NCBI RefSeq assembly: GCF_001598055.1
Contig: NZ_CP014844.1
Location: 2,100,967-2,164,966 of the forward strand
Source of the DNA: Cupriavidus nantongensis
GTDB taxonomy: Bacteria; Pseudomonadota; Gammaproteobacteria; Burkholderiales; Burkholderiaceae
DNA: 64,000 nucleotides
Direction: 5' to 3'
Translations under genes and position numbers: made by a program
Notes under the pieces: generated by a model
Seen by the model: the letters and a program-made list of their open reading frames with translations, nothing else
Told to the model about the DNA's origin: nothing
The model's database searches: none
In this document: positions 6,558-15,065 of the stretch, one piece after another
How positions within the stretch are numbered: position 1 is the first letter of the stretch
How the letters are laid out: each line of letters opens with the position of its first letter

Positions 6558-9083
6558 ATGGGAGGCGTTGACTTCTTTCACAAGGAATATCGCCAGAAGC
6601 GCCTGGGACTGCCCGATTTGCTGCGCTATGACTCATGCATTCGTCCAGGTGTTGTCCTGGGCAAGGGCGGCGAGCTGATCAGCACATACCGGTACCGTGG
6701 CCCAGACATGCAATGTGCGAGTGATGCGGAGACGGTGTATCTGCGCCAACGCGTCAACGACATGGTGAAGAAGCTCGCAAGCGGTTGGATGATTCATTCG
6801 ACCACGTTGCGAACGGAGTCAGTCGAGTATGAGGACAACGGCTCCTTTCCTGACCCTGTGACCCGCGCCATCGAGAACGAGCGCATCAAGCAGTATCGAA
6901 CGGAAGGTGCGCACTACGAGAACGACTACTACATCACGTTCACGTACCTTCCAGACCCGATTCTGGTGAATCGGATCAAGTCGTTTGCCTATGACACAAG
7001 CGACAAAGGCATCAGCAACCCGGCGAGGATCGCCCAGAAAAACGTGGAGTATTTTGAGCGCCAATTGGCCGACTATGTCGCGATTCTTGAATCGGGCATG
7101 AAGACCAATCTTGTGCGTCTTATGCCTCGGCAAGAACGGGACCCCACTACACAGCGCTTGGTGTGGTACGAAGACCAGCTTGCATACTTTCAAGAGTGCA
7201 TAACCGGCGTTTCAAATCCGGTGCGCGTGCCGAACGAGTCGGTGGCGTGCGGCGTAGATTACGTCATCGGCAGTCACAGTTTTTATCCGGGGATTCGACC
7301 GACGATCAACGGCGTGAGTATCCGTGTCGTGGCCATCGAAGGCCTGCCAGACGCTGGAACGCACTTTGGCATTCTGGAGATACTCAACAGGCTTAACGTG
7401 AGGTTCCGCTGGACAACGCGGTGGATTGCACGCGATCCGGAAAAGGCCAAAGCCAGCACGAAGAAGGTCCGCAGCAAGTGGCGTCAGAAGATTCGCGGCT
7501 TTGTCGCGGACATCATGAACAAGACGAATGGTCCCATCAACAAGGACGCGGCGGACATGGCGGCCGATGCCGAAGGGGTGCTTACGGATCTTGAGTCCGG
7601 CCGCGTGAGCTACGGATTCTGGGCGTCGACGGTCGTGCTCATGGACGAAGACGCGCAGTACTTGGAGAGCGTGGTTCGCTTCTTCATTAAGCACGTGGGT
7701 GGTCTTGGTTTTCCCTGCCGCGATGAGGACGTGAACTGTGTCGAGGCGTTCTTTGGCTCGCTTCCTGGTCATGGCTACGAGAACGTCCGCCAGCCTGAGA
7801 TTCACAGCATGAACCTGGCTGACTGCCTGCCTCTGACATCGACTTGGCAGGGACCGATCTCGAACCCGTGCTCGTTCTATAAGAAGTTCTTTCCCAACCG
7901 CCCGGTGCCTCCGCTATTTCAGGGTGCGGCCAGCGGCGGCACACCTTTCCGAGTGGTGCTGCATAACGGGGACGTGGGGCACACATTCGTCTGTGGGCCC
8001 ACCGGCGCCGGCAAGTCGACGGTCCTCGGCTTGATGGCAACCTCACAGTTCCGGTATCCCGATGCGAAAGTGTTTGCCTTTGAGAAAGGTGAATCGTTGC
8101 TAGGCCTGTGCCTCGGTGCTGGAGGGAACCACTACAACTTCATGGACGAGGACACGCCGGACTCGCTCAAGATTGGCTTTGCCCCATTTGCGCACATCGA
8201 CCGCCAATCCGACCGTACCTGGGCGAAGGGCTATGTCGAGTCGATTCTGGAGTTGAACAAGATCAAGGTCGACTTTGATGTGTCGGCCGAGATCGGGCGC
8301 GTGCTGGAACTTTTGCAGACGCGACCGATGGAGATGCGCTCGTTCACCGACTTCAATCAGCTTGTGCAGCTTCGCCAGGTGAAGGAGGTCCTGATGGGCT
8401 ATGAGCGAGACATGGCAGGCGGCATGCTCAATGCCCGCCGAGACAACGTCACGTCCAGTCGCTTTACCGTCTTCGAGATGGAGAAGCTCATGGAGATGGA
8501 CAACAAGCACGTGGCGCCAGTGCTCATGTACATCTTCCGAATGATCGAACGGTCGCTAGATGGTTCGCCGACGATGATTATTCTGGATGAGGCTTGGCTG
8601 ATGTTGGCGCATGAACTGTTCGCGGAGAAGCTGAAAGAATGGTTCAAGGTTTTGCGAAAAGCGAACGCCCACGTAGTGTTCGCTACGCAGGAATTGCAGG
8701 ACGTTGCCAATTCTCCTATTGCATCAACCATTTTCTCGGCCTGCCAAACCAAGATCCTCCTGCCCAATCCGGAAGCGCAGACGGACGACAACCTCAAGCT
8801 CTACAAGTCGATGCGTTTGACCGACCGGGAGATCGAGCTGCTTGCCAACGCTACACCGAAGCGCGACTACTTCTTCACAAGCCCAGCCGGCCGGCGTCTC
8901 TTTCAGCTTGAGCTTGGTCCGGTGGCCTTGGCATTTGTGGGCGCGTCGGGAGTGGAGGACCGTCGAACGATCAAGGAGTTGTATCGCATCCACGGCGAGA
9001 AGTGGGTCGGGTTCTGGCTGCAGCGGCGTGGCTTGAGCCCGAGTCTTGTGAGCAACGCTGAACTTTATCGGGAGGCCGCGTGA
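6558..9083 (+). CDS. trbE: Conjugal transfer ATPase TrbE (VirB4 family)
   Basis: An 841-aa VirB4-type ATPase that energises substrate and pilin movement through the inner membrane. ATG 6558 follows the ribosome site CGGAGG; the earlier TTG 6540 is disregarded. The N-terminal CagE/TrbE domain occupies about residues 30-400. Walker A is CGPTGAGKST at about residue 478, and Walker B is MIILDEAWLML at about residue 672, followed by an ATQELQD motif near 720. Length agrees with TrbE proteins. Its stop overlaps the next gene (GTGATAG). Confidence 0.93.
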   Translation: MGGVDFFHKEYRQKRLGLPDLLRYDSCIRPGVVLGKGGELISTYRYRGPDMQCASDAETVYLRQRVNDMVKKLASGWMIHSTTLRTESVEYEDNGSFPDPVTRAIENERIKQYRTEGAHYENDYYITFTYLPDPILVNRIKSFAYDTSDKGISNPARIAQKNVEYFERQLADYVAILESGMKTNLVRLMPRQERDPTTQRLVWYEDQLAYFQECITGVSNPVRVPNESVACGVDYVIGSHSFYPGIRPTINGVSIRVVAIEGLPDAGTHFGILEILNRLNVRFRWTTRWIARDPEKAKASTKKVRSKWRQKIRGFVADIMNKTNGPINKDAADMAADAEGVLTDLESGRVSYGFWASTVVLMDEDAQYLESVVRFFIKHVGGLGFPCRDEDVNCVEAFFGSLPGHGYENVRQPEIHSMNLADCLPLTSTWQGPISNPCSFYKKFFPNRPVPPLFQGAASGGTPFRVVLHNGDVGHTFVCGPTGAGKSTVLGLMATSQFRYPDAKVFAFEKGESLLGLCLGAGGNHYNFMDEDTPDSLKIGFAPFAHIDRQSDRTWAKGYVESILELNKIKVDFDVSAEIGRVLELLQTRPMEMRSFTDFNQLVQLRQVKEVLMGYERDMAGGMLNARRDNVTSSRFTVFEMEKLMEMDNKHVAPVLMYIFRMIERSLDGSPTMIILDEAWLMLAHELFAEKLKEWFKVLRKANAHVVFATQELQDVANSPIASTIFSACQTKILLPNPEAQTDDNLKLYKSMRLTDREIELLANATPKRDYFFTSPAGRRLFQLELGPVALAFVGASGVEDRRTIKELYRIHGEKWVGFWLQRRGLSPSLVSNAELYREAA

Positions 9084-10354
9084 TAGCTCAGCATGAGTCC
9101 GTGCCTCGGCCTGTCTGGGGCAATCGATTTCATTCCTGGCTGGGTCGCTTGACCAACAGAGAGTCCGGCCTGTTACGCATCGTCCTTTCGCTGATCGCAG
9201 GCGCAGCGATAGGTTGGATGTCGTGGGGGCGCGGAGAGGGCCTAGTGAGCTTGGCCAATCTGCTCGCGCTGCCATTGCTGTGGGGCATTATGAGATCGAG
9301 GTGGGAGGGCCTGTCTTTAATGCTCGCCTACTTCGCCGCGGGTTCGCGCGGTCTTCCAGGCGGCGCCGTGGTTTTCTTTGGCGATGAGGCTCCTCACTGG
9401 TGGGGACTTGCAATGTGGTTGGCCGTCAGCGTTCTGTTGAGCGCTCCATTCGCCCTCTGCTGGTCACGCGTACCCGCCAAGCGGGCGGTGGGCTTTGTCC
9501 TTGCATTGCTGGTGAGCTTGGTTCCTCCGCTCGGAATAGTCGGGTGGCTGAGTCCATTGTCAATCGCCGGCATTCTCTTCCCCGCTGGAGGGTGGATAGG
9601 CCTGGCCCTGACTTTCGTACTGTTCATCGCGTTAGTCCGTCAGCGTGTACGTTGGTTGGCCGGCTTCGCTATCGTGGTGGCGGTAGCGAACGTCAGTATG
9701 CACAGGGGACCGATCATTCATCGCGACTGGCTTGGCTTCGACACGAGCTTCCCAAGGCTCTCCAGTGCTGGTGCAGACCATGCCTCGCAGTACCTCAGCT
9801 CAATGCAGCGGATTGAGTGGTTGCGGGGCGTGATCTCAGAAATGCCTGCGAACGCCACACTCGTCCTGCCAGAGACCCTAATTGGGCGCTTTGATGGCGT
9901 AGCGCAGGCGATGCTTGCGCAGGCGGAAGGGGATCTCACGGCCAAGCACTCCAAGGTCCTGGTGGGTGCTGAATTGCCCCAAGAGAGCGGACGCTACAAG
10001 AACGCTGTCGTTGTGTTGGGTGCGAAGGGACATGAGGATCGCGCCGCGATTCAGGGTATCCCCGTGCCGATCTCCATGTGGAAGCCCTGGACCAATGACG
10101 GTGCGGAAGCCGACTTGCTGGCGAGAACAAACACGATCACGGTGAATGGGCTGCGTGTCGGGGTATCCGTCTGCTATGAGCAGCTACTGGCGTATTCGCT
10201 CGTGCGTGTGATGGCCGACAAGCCGGATGTGATTGTGGCGGTGAGCAATGTCTGGTGGGCAAGGTCCACCAATATTCCGCAGATCCAGACTCAAAGCGTT
10301 CGCGCGTTTGCACGCTTGTTCCATGTCCCGGTGGTATCCGCCAAGAACATTTGA
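9080..10354 (+). CDS. traB: Conjugal transfer protein TraB-like (Lnt/nitrilase-fold membrane protein)
   Basis: A 424-aa protein starting GTG 9080 inside the end of trbE. The first half has five or six transmembrane helices; the C-terminal half is a carbon-nitrogen hydrolase domain like that of apolipoprotein N-acyltransferase. Candidate catalytic residues are Glu in LPETLIGR, Lys in GRYKNAVVVLG and Cys in VGVSVCYEQ. The small second half and missing Lnt C-terminal helix fit TraB of Ti/IncP-type transfer regions, whose exact substrate is not settled. It might acylate the trb lipoproteins, but that is inference. Six-gene operon continues without a gap. Confidence 0.72.
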   Translation: MIAQHESVPRPVWGNRFHSWLGRLTNRESGLLRIVLSLIAGAAIGWMSWGRGEGLVSLANLLALPLLWGIMRSRWEGLSLMLAYFAAGSRGLPGGAVVFFGDEAPHWWGLAMWLAVSVLLSAPFALCWSRVPAKRAVGFVLALLVSLVPPLGIVGWLSPLSIAGILFPAGGWIGLALTFVLFIALVRQRVRWLAGFAIVVAVANVSMHRGPIIHRDWLGFDTSFPRLSSAGADHASQYLSSMQRIEWLRGVISEMPANATLVLPETLIGRFDGVAQAMLAQAEGDLTAKHSKVLVGAELPQESGRYKNAVVVLGAKGHEDRAAIQGIPVPISMWKPWTNDGAEADLLARTNTITVNGLRVGVSVCYEQLLAYSLVRVMADKPDVIVAVSNVWWARSTNIPQIQTQSVRAFARLFHVPVVSAKNI

Positions 10355-10374
10355 TCTCAAAGGAGGGAAAGAAG

Positions 10375-10989
10375 ATGGTAAGCAAAATGAGATGGGCAAT
10401 GCTGGCTGGCCTGTTCACAGCAATGGCGTCTGCCCACGCGGGCGGAACCGCCACGGTGGAGTGCAGCAAGCCTGGTGACGCGTTCGGACCTAACCCGGTC
10501 CCCGTTCTGCAAGTCACATACAACACGGGTTCAGATGCCAGTACGCCGGGGCTGTTTTGGTTTGGCATCATTTCTCAGGACCAAACGCTTGGCTCTGTGT
10601 TGACGCCGCAGGGCTGGCAGAACTACACAGGCGGTCTCTACCCGTTTCAAGCGCGCTATGACAATGGGCTGCTGCAGCGTATCACGCTGTCGATCCCATT
10701 TCCTGATGGTGCGCAGACTACGGCGGCATTCCTCGGGTACAGCGTCTATGCGGGACATGGCGCCTACTCGTATGCCAACCGCCAAAAGGTTGCCGACCGC
10801 CGCGACTCATTGAACAGGGTGAAGCCGGAGATGGTTGCTAAGGGCCGCTGGCGGCCGCAGTTTGACACCGACGACACCTATATTTGGTCCTTGATCCAAA
10901 AAGACATGGTGGACAACAACAAGTACGGGCCAATCCTGAAAATCCCCTATGTTGACTGCACGCCACCTTTGGTTGGGGGCAATTCATGA
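10375..10989 (+). CDS. Exported protein of unknown function in the trb operon
   Basis: A 204-aa protein with a strong ribosome site (AAAGGAGGG) before ATG 10375. Residues 1-22 are a signal peptide (MRWAMLAGLFTAMASAHA), and the mature protein starts GGTATVECSKPGD. It has two widely spaced cysteines (ECSK and VDCTPP), which could form a disulfide between the N- and C-terminal ends. The rest is rich in aromatic residues and Gly. I do not recognise the family. It is coupled through ATGA to a 55-residue gene, so it is part of the first trb operon and probably periplasmic. Confidence 0.65.
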   Translation: MVSKMRWAMLAGLFTAMASAHAGGTATVECSKPGDAFGPNPVPVLQVTYNTGSDASTPGLFWFGIISQDQTLGSVLTPQGWQNYTGGLYPFQARYDNGLLQRITLSIPFPDGAQTTAAFLGYSVYAGHGAYSYANRQKVADRRDSLNRVKPEMVAKGRWRPQFDTDDTYIWSLIQKDMVDNNKYGPILKIPYVDCTPPLVGGNS

Positions 10990-11153
10990 GTCACGCGCCG
11001 AGTGATAGTGAATTCGTTGAGACGGGTTTTACTACCGAGGAGGTGGCAGACGACATGGCGCCCGAAAACTCAGCCGCTGCTGCCTGGACATGCGCGTTTC
11101 TTAAGGCTGTTCAGCAGCCATCGGAGAGCCGCGTGCCGAGCCAATCGTCATGA
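10986..11153 (+). CDS. Small acidic protein (55 aa), coupled on both sides
   Basis: An open frame of 55 residues whose ATG overlaps the previous stop (ATGA) and whose stop overlaps the next start (ATGA). The double overlap is the main evidence that it is real. The sequence (MSHAPSDSEFVETGFTTEEV ... AWTCAFLKAVQQPSES) is acidic at the N-terminus, soluble, with a single cysteine and no recognisable domain. Function unknown. Confidence 0.55.
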   Translation: MSHAPSDSEFVETGFTTEEVADDMAPENSAAAAWTCAFLKAVQQPSESRVPSQSS

Positions 11154-11437
11154 GCGCGCAGGAGGGTGCTGTAGCAGGTGAAAGGAATTGGGGGCAGTTT
11201 GTCGCGAGGGCGGACTTCGACAAACTGGCCCCATTGGCTCAAGCCCTGTTCCTGCAGGATGCAATGAGCCAGTTGGGCATGACCAGGAAGGAGCAGTTTG
11301 CCCAGCGGATTGGCGTCTCGAAAAAATGCTTGAACAAGTGGATGGCTCGCCATGGAACATCGGAGTTCAGAAACATGCCATCGATGGCGTGGAAGTTCAT
11401 AGGCGAGATCTTGGCGCACACGGCCGCTCAGTCTTGA
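11150..11437 (+). CDS. Small helix-turn-helix protein, TrbA/XRE-like
   Basis: A 95-aa protein at the end of the first trb operon. Residues about 42-75 (TRKEQFAQRIGVSKKCLNKW, MARHGTSEF) fit a helix-turn-helix of the XRE/phage-repressor type, with the turn at IGVS. The remainder is polar with a C-terminal helix (MAWKFIGEILAH). In RK2 the trb operon begins with the regulator gene trbA, so a local transcription regulator of transfer is plausible, but overall similarity to TrbA cannot be judged by eye. The next promoter (TTGACG at 11434) begins within its last codons. Confidence 0.6.
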   Translation: MSAQEGAVAGERNWGQFVARADFDKLAPLAQALFLQDAMSQLGMTRKEQFAQRIGVSKKCLNKWMARHGTSEFRNMPSMAWKFIGEILAHTAAQS

Positions 11438-11461
11438 CGCTGACCCCGCCACATGTACAAT
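11434..11461 (+). promoter_or_regulatory. Promoter of the trbJKL operon
   Basis: TTGACG (11434-11439), a 16-bp spacer and TACAAT (11456-11461) make a near-consensus sigma-70 promoter; start expected near 11468. The -35 box overlaps the stop codon of the upstream gene. Half-sites CACAT and ATGTG (11450-11464) flank the -10 box and may be a repressor site. Confidence 0.65.
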
Positions 11462-11478
11462 GTGCATTAAATGCTGTG

Positions 11479-11495
11479 TCTTTTGCTGCAAAAGA
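11479..11495. promoter_or_regulatory. KorB-like operator 2 (upstream of trbJ)
   Basis: TCTTTTGCTGCAAAAGA is a perfect palindrome about T11487 with the exact shared 13-mer at 11481-11493. It lies about 11 bp downstream of the predicted start point and 15 bp before the trbJ ATG, a position where a bound protein would block transcription or act as a roadblock. Confidence 0.75.
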
Positions 11496-11510
11496 TCTAT
11501 GGAGAGGGTG

Positions 11511-12254
11511 ATGAAGGTCGGGACGAAAGTTTTGCTCGTGGGGACGACTCTGCTTTGCCTGCAGGGTAACGTGAACGCTGGTAGCGTCGCCGGCTTTGGT
11601 GGCTCGACGGAGGTCACGCAGATTCTGAACAATCTGCAACTCATCCAGAGCTATGAGCAACAGGTGCAAGCGTATGTGCGCCAGGGGCTTCAAGTCCAGC
11701 ATGAATTGCAGAATCTGATCGCCAATCCGACTTCGGTCCTCGGCCCGGAAGTTGGACAGATGATCAACACCATCGGGCAGATCTGGAACGGCGGAAATAC
11801 CATGGGCTACAACCTCGCGCAGATCGACAAGAACTTTGCGACGACGTTCAAGAGCCCCACGGCCGGCAATTTTGCCAAGATGTTCACATCCTGGCACCAG
11901 ACCAATACGGACACGCTTCAATCAGCGCTGCGGACAATTGGGACGCAGCGCGACCAGTATGCATCGAGCCAGGCCGCTCTGACGGACCTCTACAACCGCA
12001 GTCAGGCCACCAACGGCAATTTGGACTCCCTGCAAACGCTTTCGCAGATCAACATTCGTCAGATTCAAGAATTGCAGAAGCTGCAGGAACTGATGGCGAG
12101 CCAAGCCCAAGCAGCGACTACCTATATGGCCTCCCAGACGGCGAAGGATCAGAAGGGCCTGGATGATGCAACGGGGCTCATGCAGCCTTATCAAAGGCCG
12201 ATACCTGCGGCACAATCTGCGCCAGCGCCAAAGTGGAACCTCTTTGGCCGTTGA
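11511..12254 (+). CDS. trbJ: Conjugal transfer protein TrbJ (VirB5 family)
   Basis: A 247-aa periplasmic protein. ATG 11511 has the ribosome site GGAGAGG and gives a standard signal peptide (VLLVGTTLLCLQGNVNA). The mature protein is almost entirely alpha-helical and Gln-rich, with the TrbJ-typical start 'GGSTEVTQILNNLQLIQSYE' and a long coiled coil near residues 170-215 (QINIRQIQELQKLQELMASQ). VirB5/TrbJ is a minor pilus-tip component involved in recipient contact. It opens the trbJ-K-L block, as in RK2. Confidence 0.88.
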   Translation: MKVGTKVLLVGTTLLCLQGNVNAGSVAGFGGSTEVTQILNNLQLIQSYEQQVQAYVRQGLQVQHELQNLIANPTSVLGPEVGQMINTIGQIWNGGNTMGYNLAQIDKNFATTFKSPTAGNFAKMFTSWHQTNTDTLQSALRTIGTQRDQYASSQAALTDLYNRSQATNGNLDSLQTLSQINIRQIQELQKLQELMASQAQAATTYMASQTAKDQKGLDDATGLMQPYQRPIPAAQSAPAPKWNLFGR

Positions 12255-12275
12255 TTGAACTTCGGAGAATCTTGA

Positions 12276-12608
12276 GTGAAAAAATACATTGCAATCGCCA
12301 TGCTGTCGCTTGCTGTTGCAGCCTGCAACCAAAACGAGAGCACCTCGAATAAGAGCCAAGAAAGTGTGGTGGTGCCGGCTCTTGGGGTGAGTGGAACTTA
12401 CTCTTCCGGGAAGGATACGTTCATCTTCTCTTCGGATGGTAAGGTCACCCTTAAGAATAATCTTGTTTCGGACAAGATTGCGGCCTATACGATCGAATCG
12501 GGAAAGGTGACTGTGAAATCCCCGCAGGGATTTCCAATCGTCCTAACGATTAACTCCGATGGATCTCTGACGTCGGACTCGCAAATCAATTACAAGAAAA
12601 CAGACTAA
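12276..12608 (+). CDS. Lipoprotein in the trbK position (putative entry exclusion)
   Basis: A 110-aa lipoprotein with GTG start (ribosome site CGGAG). Signal and lipobox are clear: MKKYIAIAMLSLAVAAC with lipid-modified Cys17. The mature part is small, beta-rich and low in GC (GTYSSGKDTFIFSSDGKVTL ... VLTINSDGSLTSDSQINYKK). TrbK of RK2, the entry-exclusion lipoprotein, lies at exactly this place between trbJ and trbL, but this protein is longer and I see no direct sequence match. Function by position only. Codon use looks AT-richer than its neighbours, a sign of recent exchange that would fit an exclusion gene. Confidence 0.6.
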   Translation: MKKYIAIAMLSLAVAACNQNESTSNKSQESVVVPALGVSGTYSSGKDTFIFSSDGKVTLKNNLVSDKIAAYTIESGKVTVKSPQGFPIVLTINSDGSLTSDSQINYKKTD

Positions 12609-12622
12609 ACCAGAGGTCGGAA

Positions 12623-14242
12623 ATGAAACTACGTCAACTGTTGATCGCGGCTTTGCTGATGTGTCTGACTTCGGTTGCATTTGCCCAGTCGCAAGCAATT
12701 GGAGCGGATACTGTTTTGGGCATGATCCAGCAGGCTATGGTGCCTGCGGTCAATAAGTTGACGGCACAGGCCATATCATGGCTTGGGGTATTCGCTACGC
12801 TGCAGTTCTTTATCACCAACTATAACCTCTTGAAGTCGGATGGGGATATCCAGTCGGTACTTGCAAAAGTATTCGGGGCTGTAGCGTGGGTCGGCATTTG
12901 CATCTATATCATCAACAACGGGCCACAATTTATTCAGGCTGTCGGCAATCAGATGATGGGTCTATTGGGCGTAGATCTGCCTAGCCCGGGTAGCATCATC
13001 ACTAAGACGGTTGGCGTTGCTGCAGCAATGTCGGCTATCGCACTTGGTGTTGGTTCAATTCCATTTGCTGGCACCACAGCGGGACAGTTGCTCCTTTATA
13101 TTACATTGGGTCTTTTGGCCGTTGGGTTGTTTTTTGCTTTCAAGATATTCATGCTCCAACTGGAGTTGGGCCTGATAGTAATGCTTTCGCCATTGAGCTT
13201 CGCTTTTTTGGGTCTGAATACTTTGAAGGATCAAGGCATTGCCCCGTTTAAAGCGTTACTGTCGCTGACCTATCGAATTATTCTTCTGACGGTTATCTTG
13301 ACCGCGTACAATCAGATTAGCGATTTGGTTTCGAACACTGTGTCTGGATTTAGTGTCGATACCTTCAGAGGTAGCGGCCTGGGAGAGGTAGCGAATGTCT
13401 TGCTAACGGCCCTCGGGGCCTATGTGCTGCTTGCCTATCTCACATACAAATCTGATGCTGTTGCAGCTTCCTTGGCTTCCGGCTCGACCTCCATGGGTAC
13501 GGGTGATGTGGCTCAGGCCGCAGCGGCTGGTGCCGCAGTCGGGGCTGCCATTGCGACGGGCGGCGCCTCTGCTGCGACAGCGGCTGGCAAAGTACCGCAA
13601 TCGATGTCCTCATTCATGGACAAGCTGATGGCTAGTGGCTCGATCTCAAATGCGTCTCCGATGGGCGGTGGCGGCGACGCACCGGTGTTCACTCCTCCGG
13701 CGCCCGCTATGTCTGTTGGTGCCCCCGTCGCGGACAACGCTTCCGCCGCTTTGCCGCCCAGCAGGCCTGAAAGTCGGGCTGGCGCGGCTCCCGCAAAGCC
13801 GAATGTTGCCTCGGGCCGTTACGGTGGCGAAATGCCAGACGGTGCTGGCGTGCAGCGGGACGCAACGAACTCGTCAGGCCCGGCACAACAAGCTGCGGCC
13901 GAAGCTCCGGCCGAAACACCGAGCGGTACGACTCCTGCGGCGACGGATCCAGTTACGGTCACGCCGGCAAGCGCTCAGGGCAATACTGCGGCAGGCGGCA
14001 GCCCAAGTGCAGCGGCTCCGTCGTCTTCTGAGCAGGCAGCGCCCGGATCCGCGAGCAGTGCAAGTATCGGTGGCAAGCCGAATTTGGAGAAGGATTTGTC
14101 GAGGCTTGTGGACCACCTGGTGTCACAGCAGCAAGGGCCAAGGAAGCCGACGCTGGGGGAACGGCTGGGCGAAGCCAACAAGCACGTTTCGCAAGAGCAG
14201 GCTGCAACGCACGTTTCCATCAACTCCCATCACGCGGATTGA
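12623..14242 (+). CDS. trbL: Conjugal transfer protein TrbL (VirB6 family)
   Basis: A 539-aa polytopic inner-membrane channel component. A signal-like N-terminus (LIAALLMCLTSVAFA) is followed by five or six hydrophobic segments up to about residue 285. Then comes a long Ala/Pro/Ser-rich cytoplasmic or periplasmic tail (residues about 330-495) and a charged C-terminal helix region (NLEKDLSRLVDHLVSQQQG). This matches TrbL, which has a conserved membrane domain and a variable low-complexity tail. The first half is AT-richer than the tail. Last gene of the trbJKL block. Confidence 0.88.
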   Translation: MKLRQLLIAALLMCLTSVAFAQSQAIGADTVLGMIQQAMVPAVNKLTAQAISWLGVFATLQFFITNYNLLKSDGDIQSVLAKVFGAVAWVGICIYIINNGPQFIQAVGNQMMGLLGVDLPSPGSIITKTVGVAAAMSAIALGVGSIPFAGTTAGQLLLYITLGLLAVGLFFAFKIFMLQLELGLIVMLSPLSFAFLGLNTLKDQGIAPFKALLSLTYRIILLTVILTAYNQISDLVSNTVSGFSVDTFRGSGLGEVANVLLTALGAYVLLAYLTYKSDAVAASLASGSTSMGTGDVAQAAAAGAAVGAAIATGGASAATAAGKVPQSMSSFMDKLMASGSISNASPMGGGGDAPVFTPPAPAMSVGAPVADNASAALPPSRPESRAGAAPAKPNVASGRYGGEMPDGAGVQRDATNSSGPAQQAAAEAPAETPSGTTPAATDPVTVTPASAQGNTAAGGSPSAAAPSSSEQAAPGSASSASIGGKPNLEKDLSRLVDHLVSQQQGPRKPTLGERLGEANKHVSQEQAATHVSINSHHAD

Positions 14243-14259
14243 TCGCGCACTCGCGGGGG

Positions 14260-14278
14260 GACTTTTGCTGCAAAAGTC
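14260..14278. promoter_or_regulatory. KorB-like operator 3 (upstream of trbF)
   Basis: GACTTTTGCTGCAAAAGTC is a perfect 19-bp palindrome about T14269 containing the shared 13-mer (14263-14275). It lies 17 bp after trbL and 50 bp before trbF. No convincing separate promoter is seen, so it might act on readthrough from trbJKL or on a weak promoter that uses part of the site as its -35 box. Confidence 0.72.
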
Positions 14279-14328
14279 TCCGCATTTAATTGTGTAGGCC
14301 TTTCTTCGAGGCTCAAGTACAACAAAAC

Positions 14329-15042
14329 ATGTTCAACCTTCGCAAGAAATCGAATGAGGCAGAAGTTGCTGCGACTAAGCCACGTACCGGTGGTGAAGAC
14401 ACGCCCTGGACAAATGCTCAAGCAGCCTACGAAGACCGCGTCCTACGTGTGCAGGCGCAAATCGCCAATTGGCGCATGTTCGCGTTTATTTCGCTCGGAA
14501 TCGCCGGCTTGGCAGTCGGTGGCGCGATTTGGATTGGCGCGAAATCGAAGTTCATTCCGATGGTCTTTGAAGTAGACAAGCTCGGGCAAGTGGTCGCAGT
14601 AAAGGCTCTCCATGGTGATGAAGCCGTGACAGATCCGCAGCGCTTGGTGTACCGCGAGATGTTCGATTTGATCGAGAACCTTCGAAGCGTGACCACTGAT
14701 CGCCAGGCCAACAACTCGCGGCTTAGCAAGGGCTTCTCTCGGCTGACCGGAGCTGCCGAAAGATACGTCAAGACAGAGCTGCGCAAGGCTCCTCCGAATG
14801 ATGTCGGCGCAAACAAGACGGTCCAAGTGATTGTCCGCTCGGCGTTGAGGCTGACCGGAAAAAGCTGGCAAGTGGACTGGGAGGAGCACTCCTTTAGCCT
14901 GGCAGGTGAAGAAATTGGCGTGGCGCGTTGGCGTGCCACGGTGCAGTACGAACTTAATCCCTCACCAGACGAAAAAGTCTTCCGTAGTAATCCGACCGGT
15001 TTCACGGTGACGGAGATGCAGTGGCAAGAGGTTGTGAAGTAA
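14329..15042 (+). CDS. trbF: Conjugal transfer protein TrbF (VirB8 family)
   Basis: A 237-aa bitopic inner-membrane protein and assembly factor of the secretion channel. A short cytoplasmic N-terminus (KKSNEAEVAATKPRTGGEDT, then the TrbF-typical WTNAQAAYEDRVLRVQAQIANW) leads to one transmembrane helix (about residues 45-67) and a periplasmic VirB8/NTF2-like domain (VFEVDKLGQVVAVKAL ... SWQVDWEEHSFSLAGEE). ATG 14329 begins MFNLRKKS; no strong ribosome site is seen, so an upstream TTG (14290) cannot be excluded, though it would run close to the operator. Confidence 0.87.
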   Translation: MFNLRKKSNEAEVAATKPRTGGEDTPWTNAQAAYEDRVLRVQAQIANWRMFAFISLGIAGLAVGGAIWIGAKSKFIPMVFEVDKLGQVVAVKALHGDEAVTDPQRLVYREMFDLIENLRSVTTDRQANNSRLSKGFSRLTGAAERYVKTELRKAPPNDVGANKTVQVIVRSALRLTGKSWQVDWEEHSFSLAGEEIGVARWRATVQYELNPSPDEKVFRSNPTGFTVTEMQWQEVVK

Positions 15043-15065
15043 CGCAAGCGAGAGAGGAATAGACG

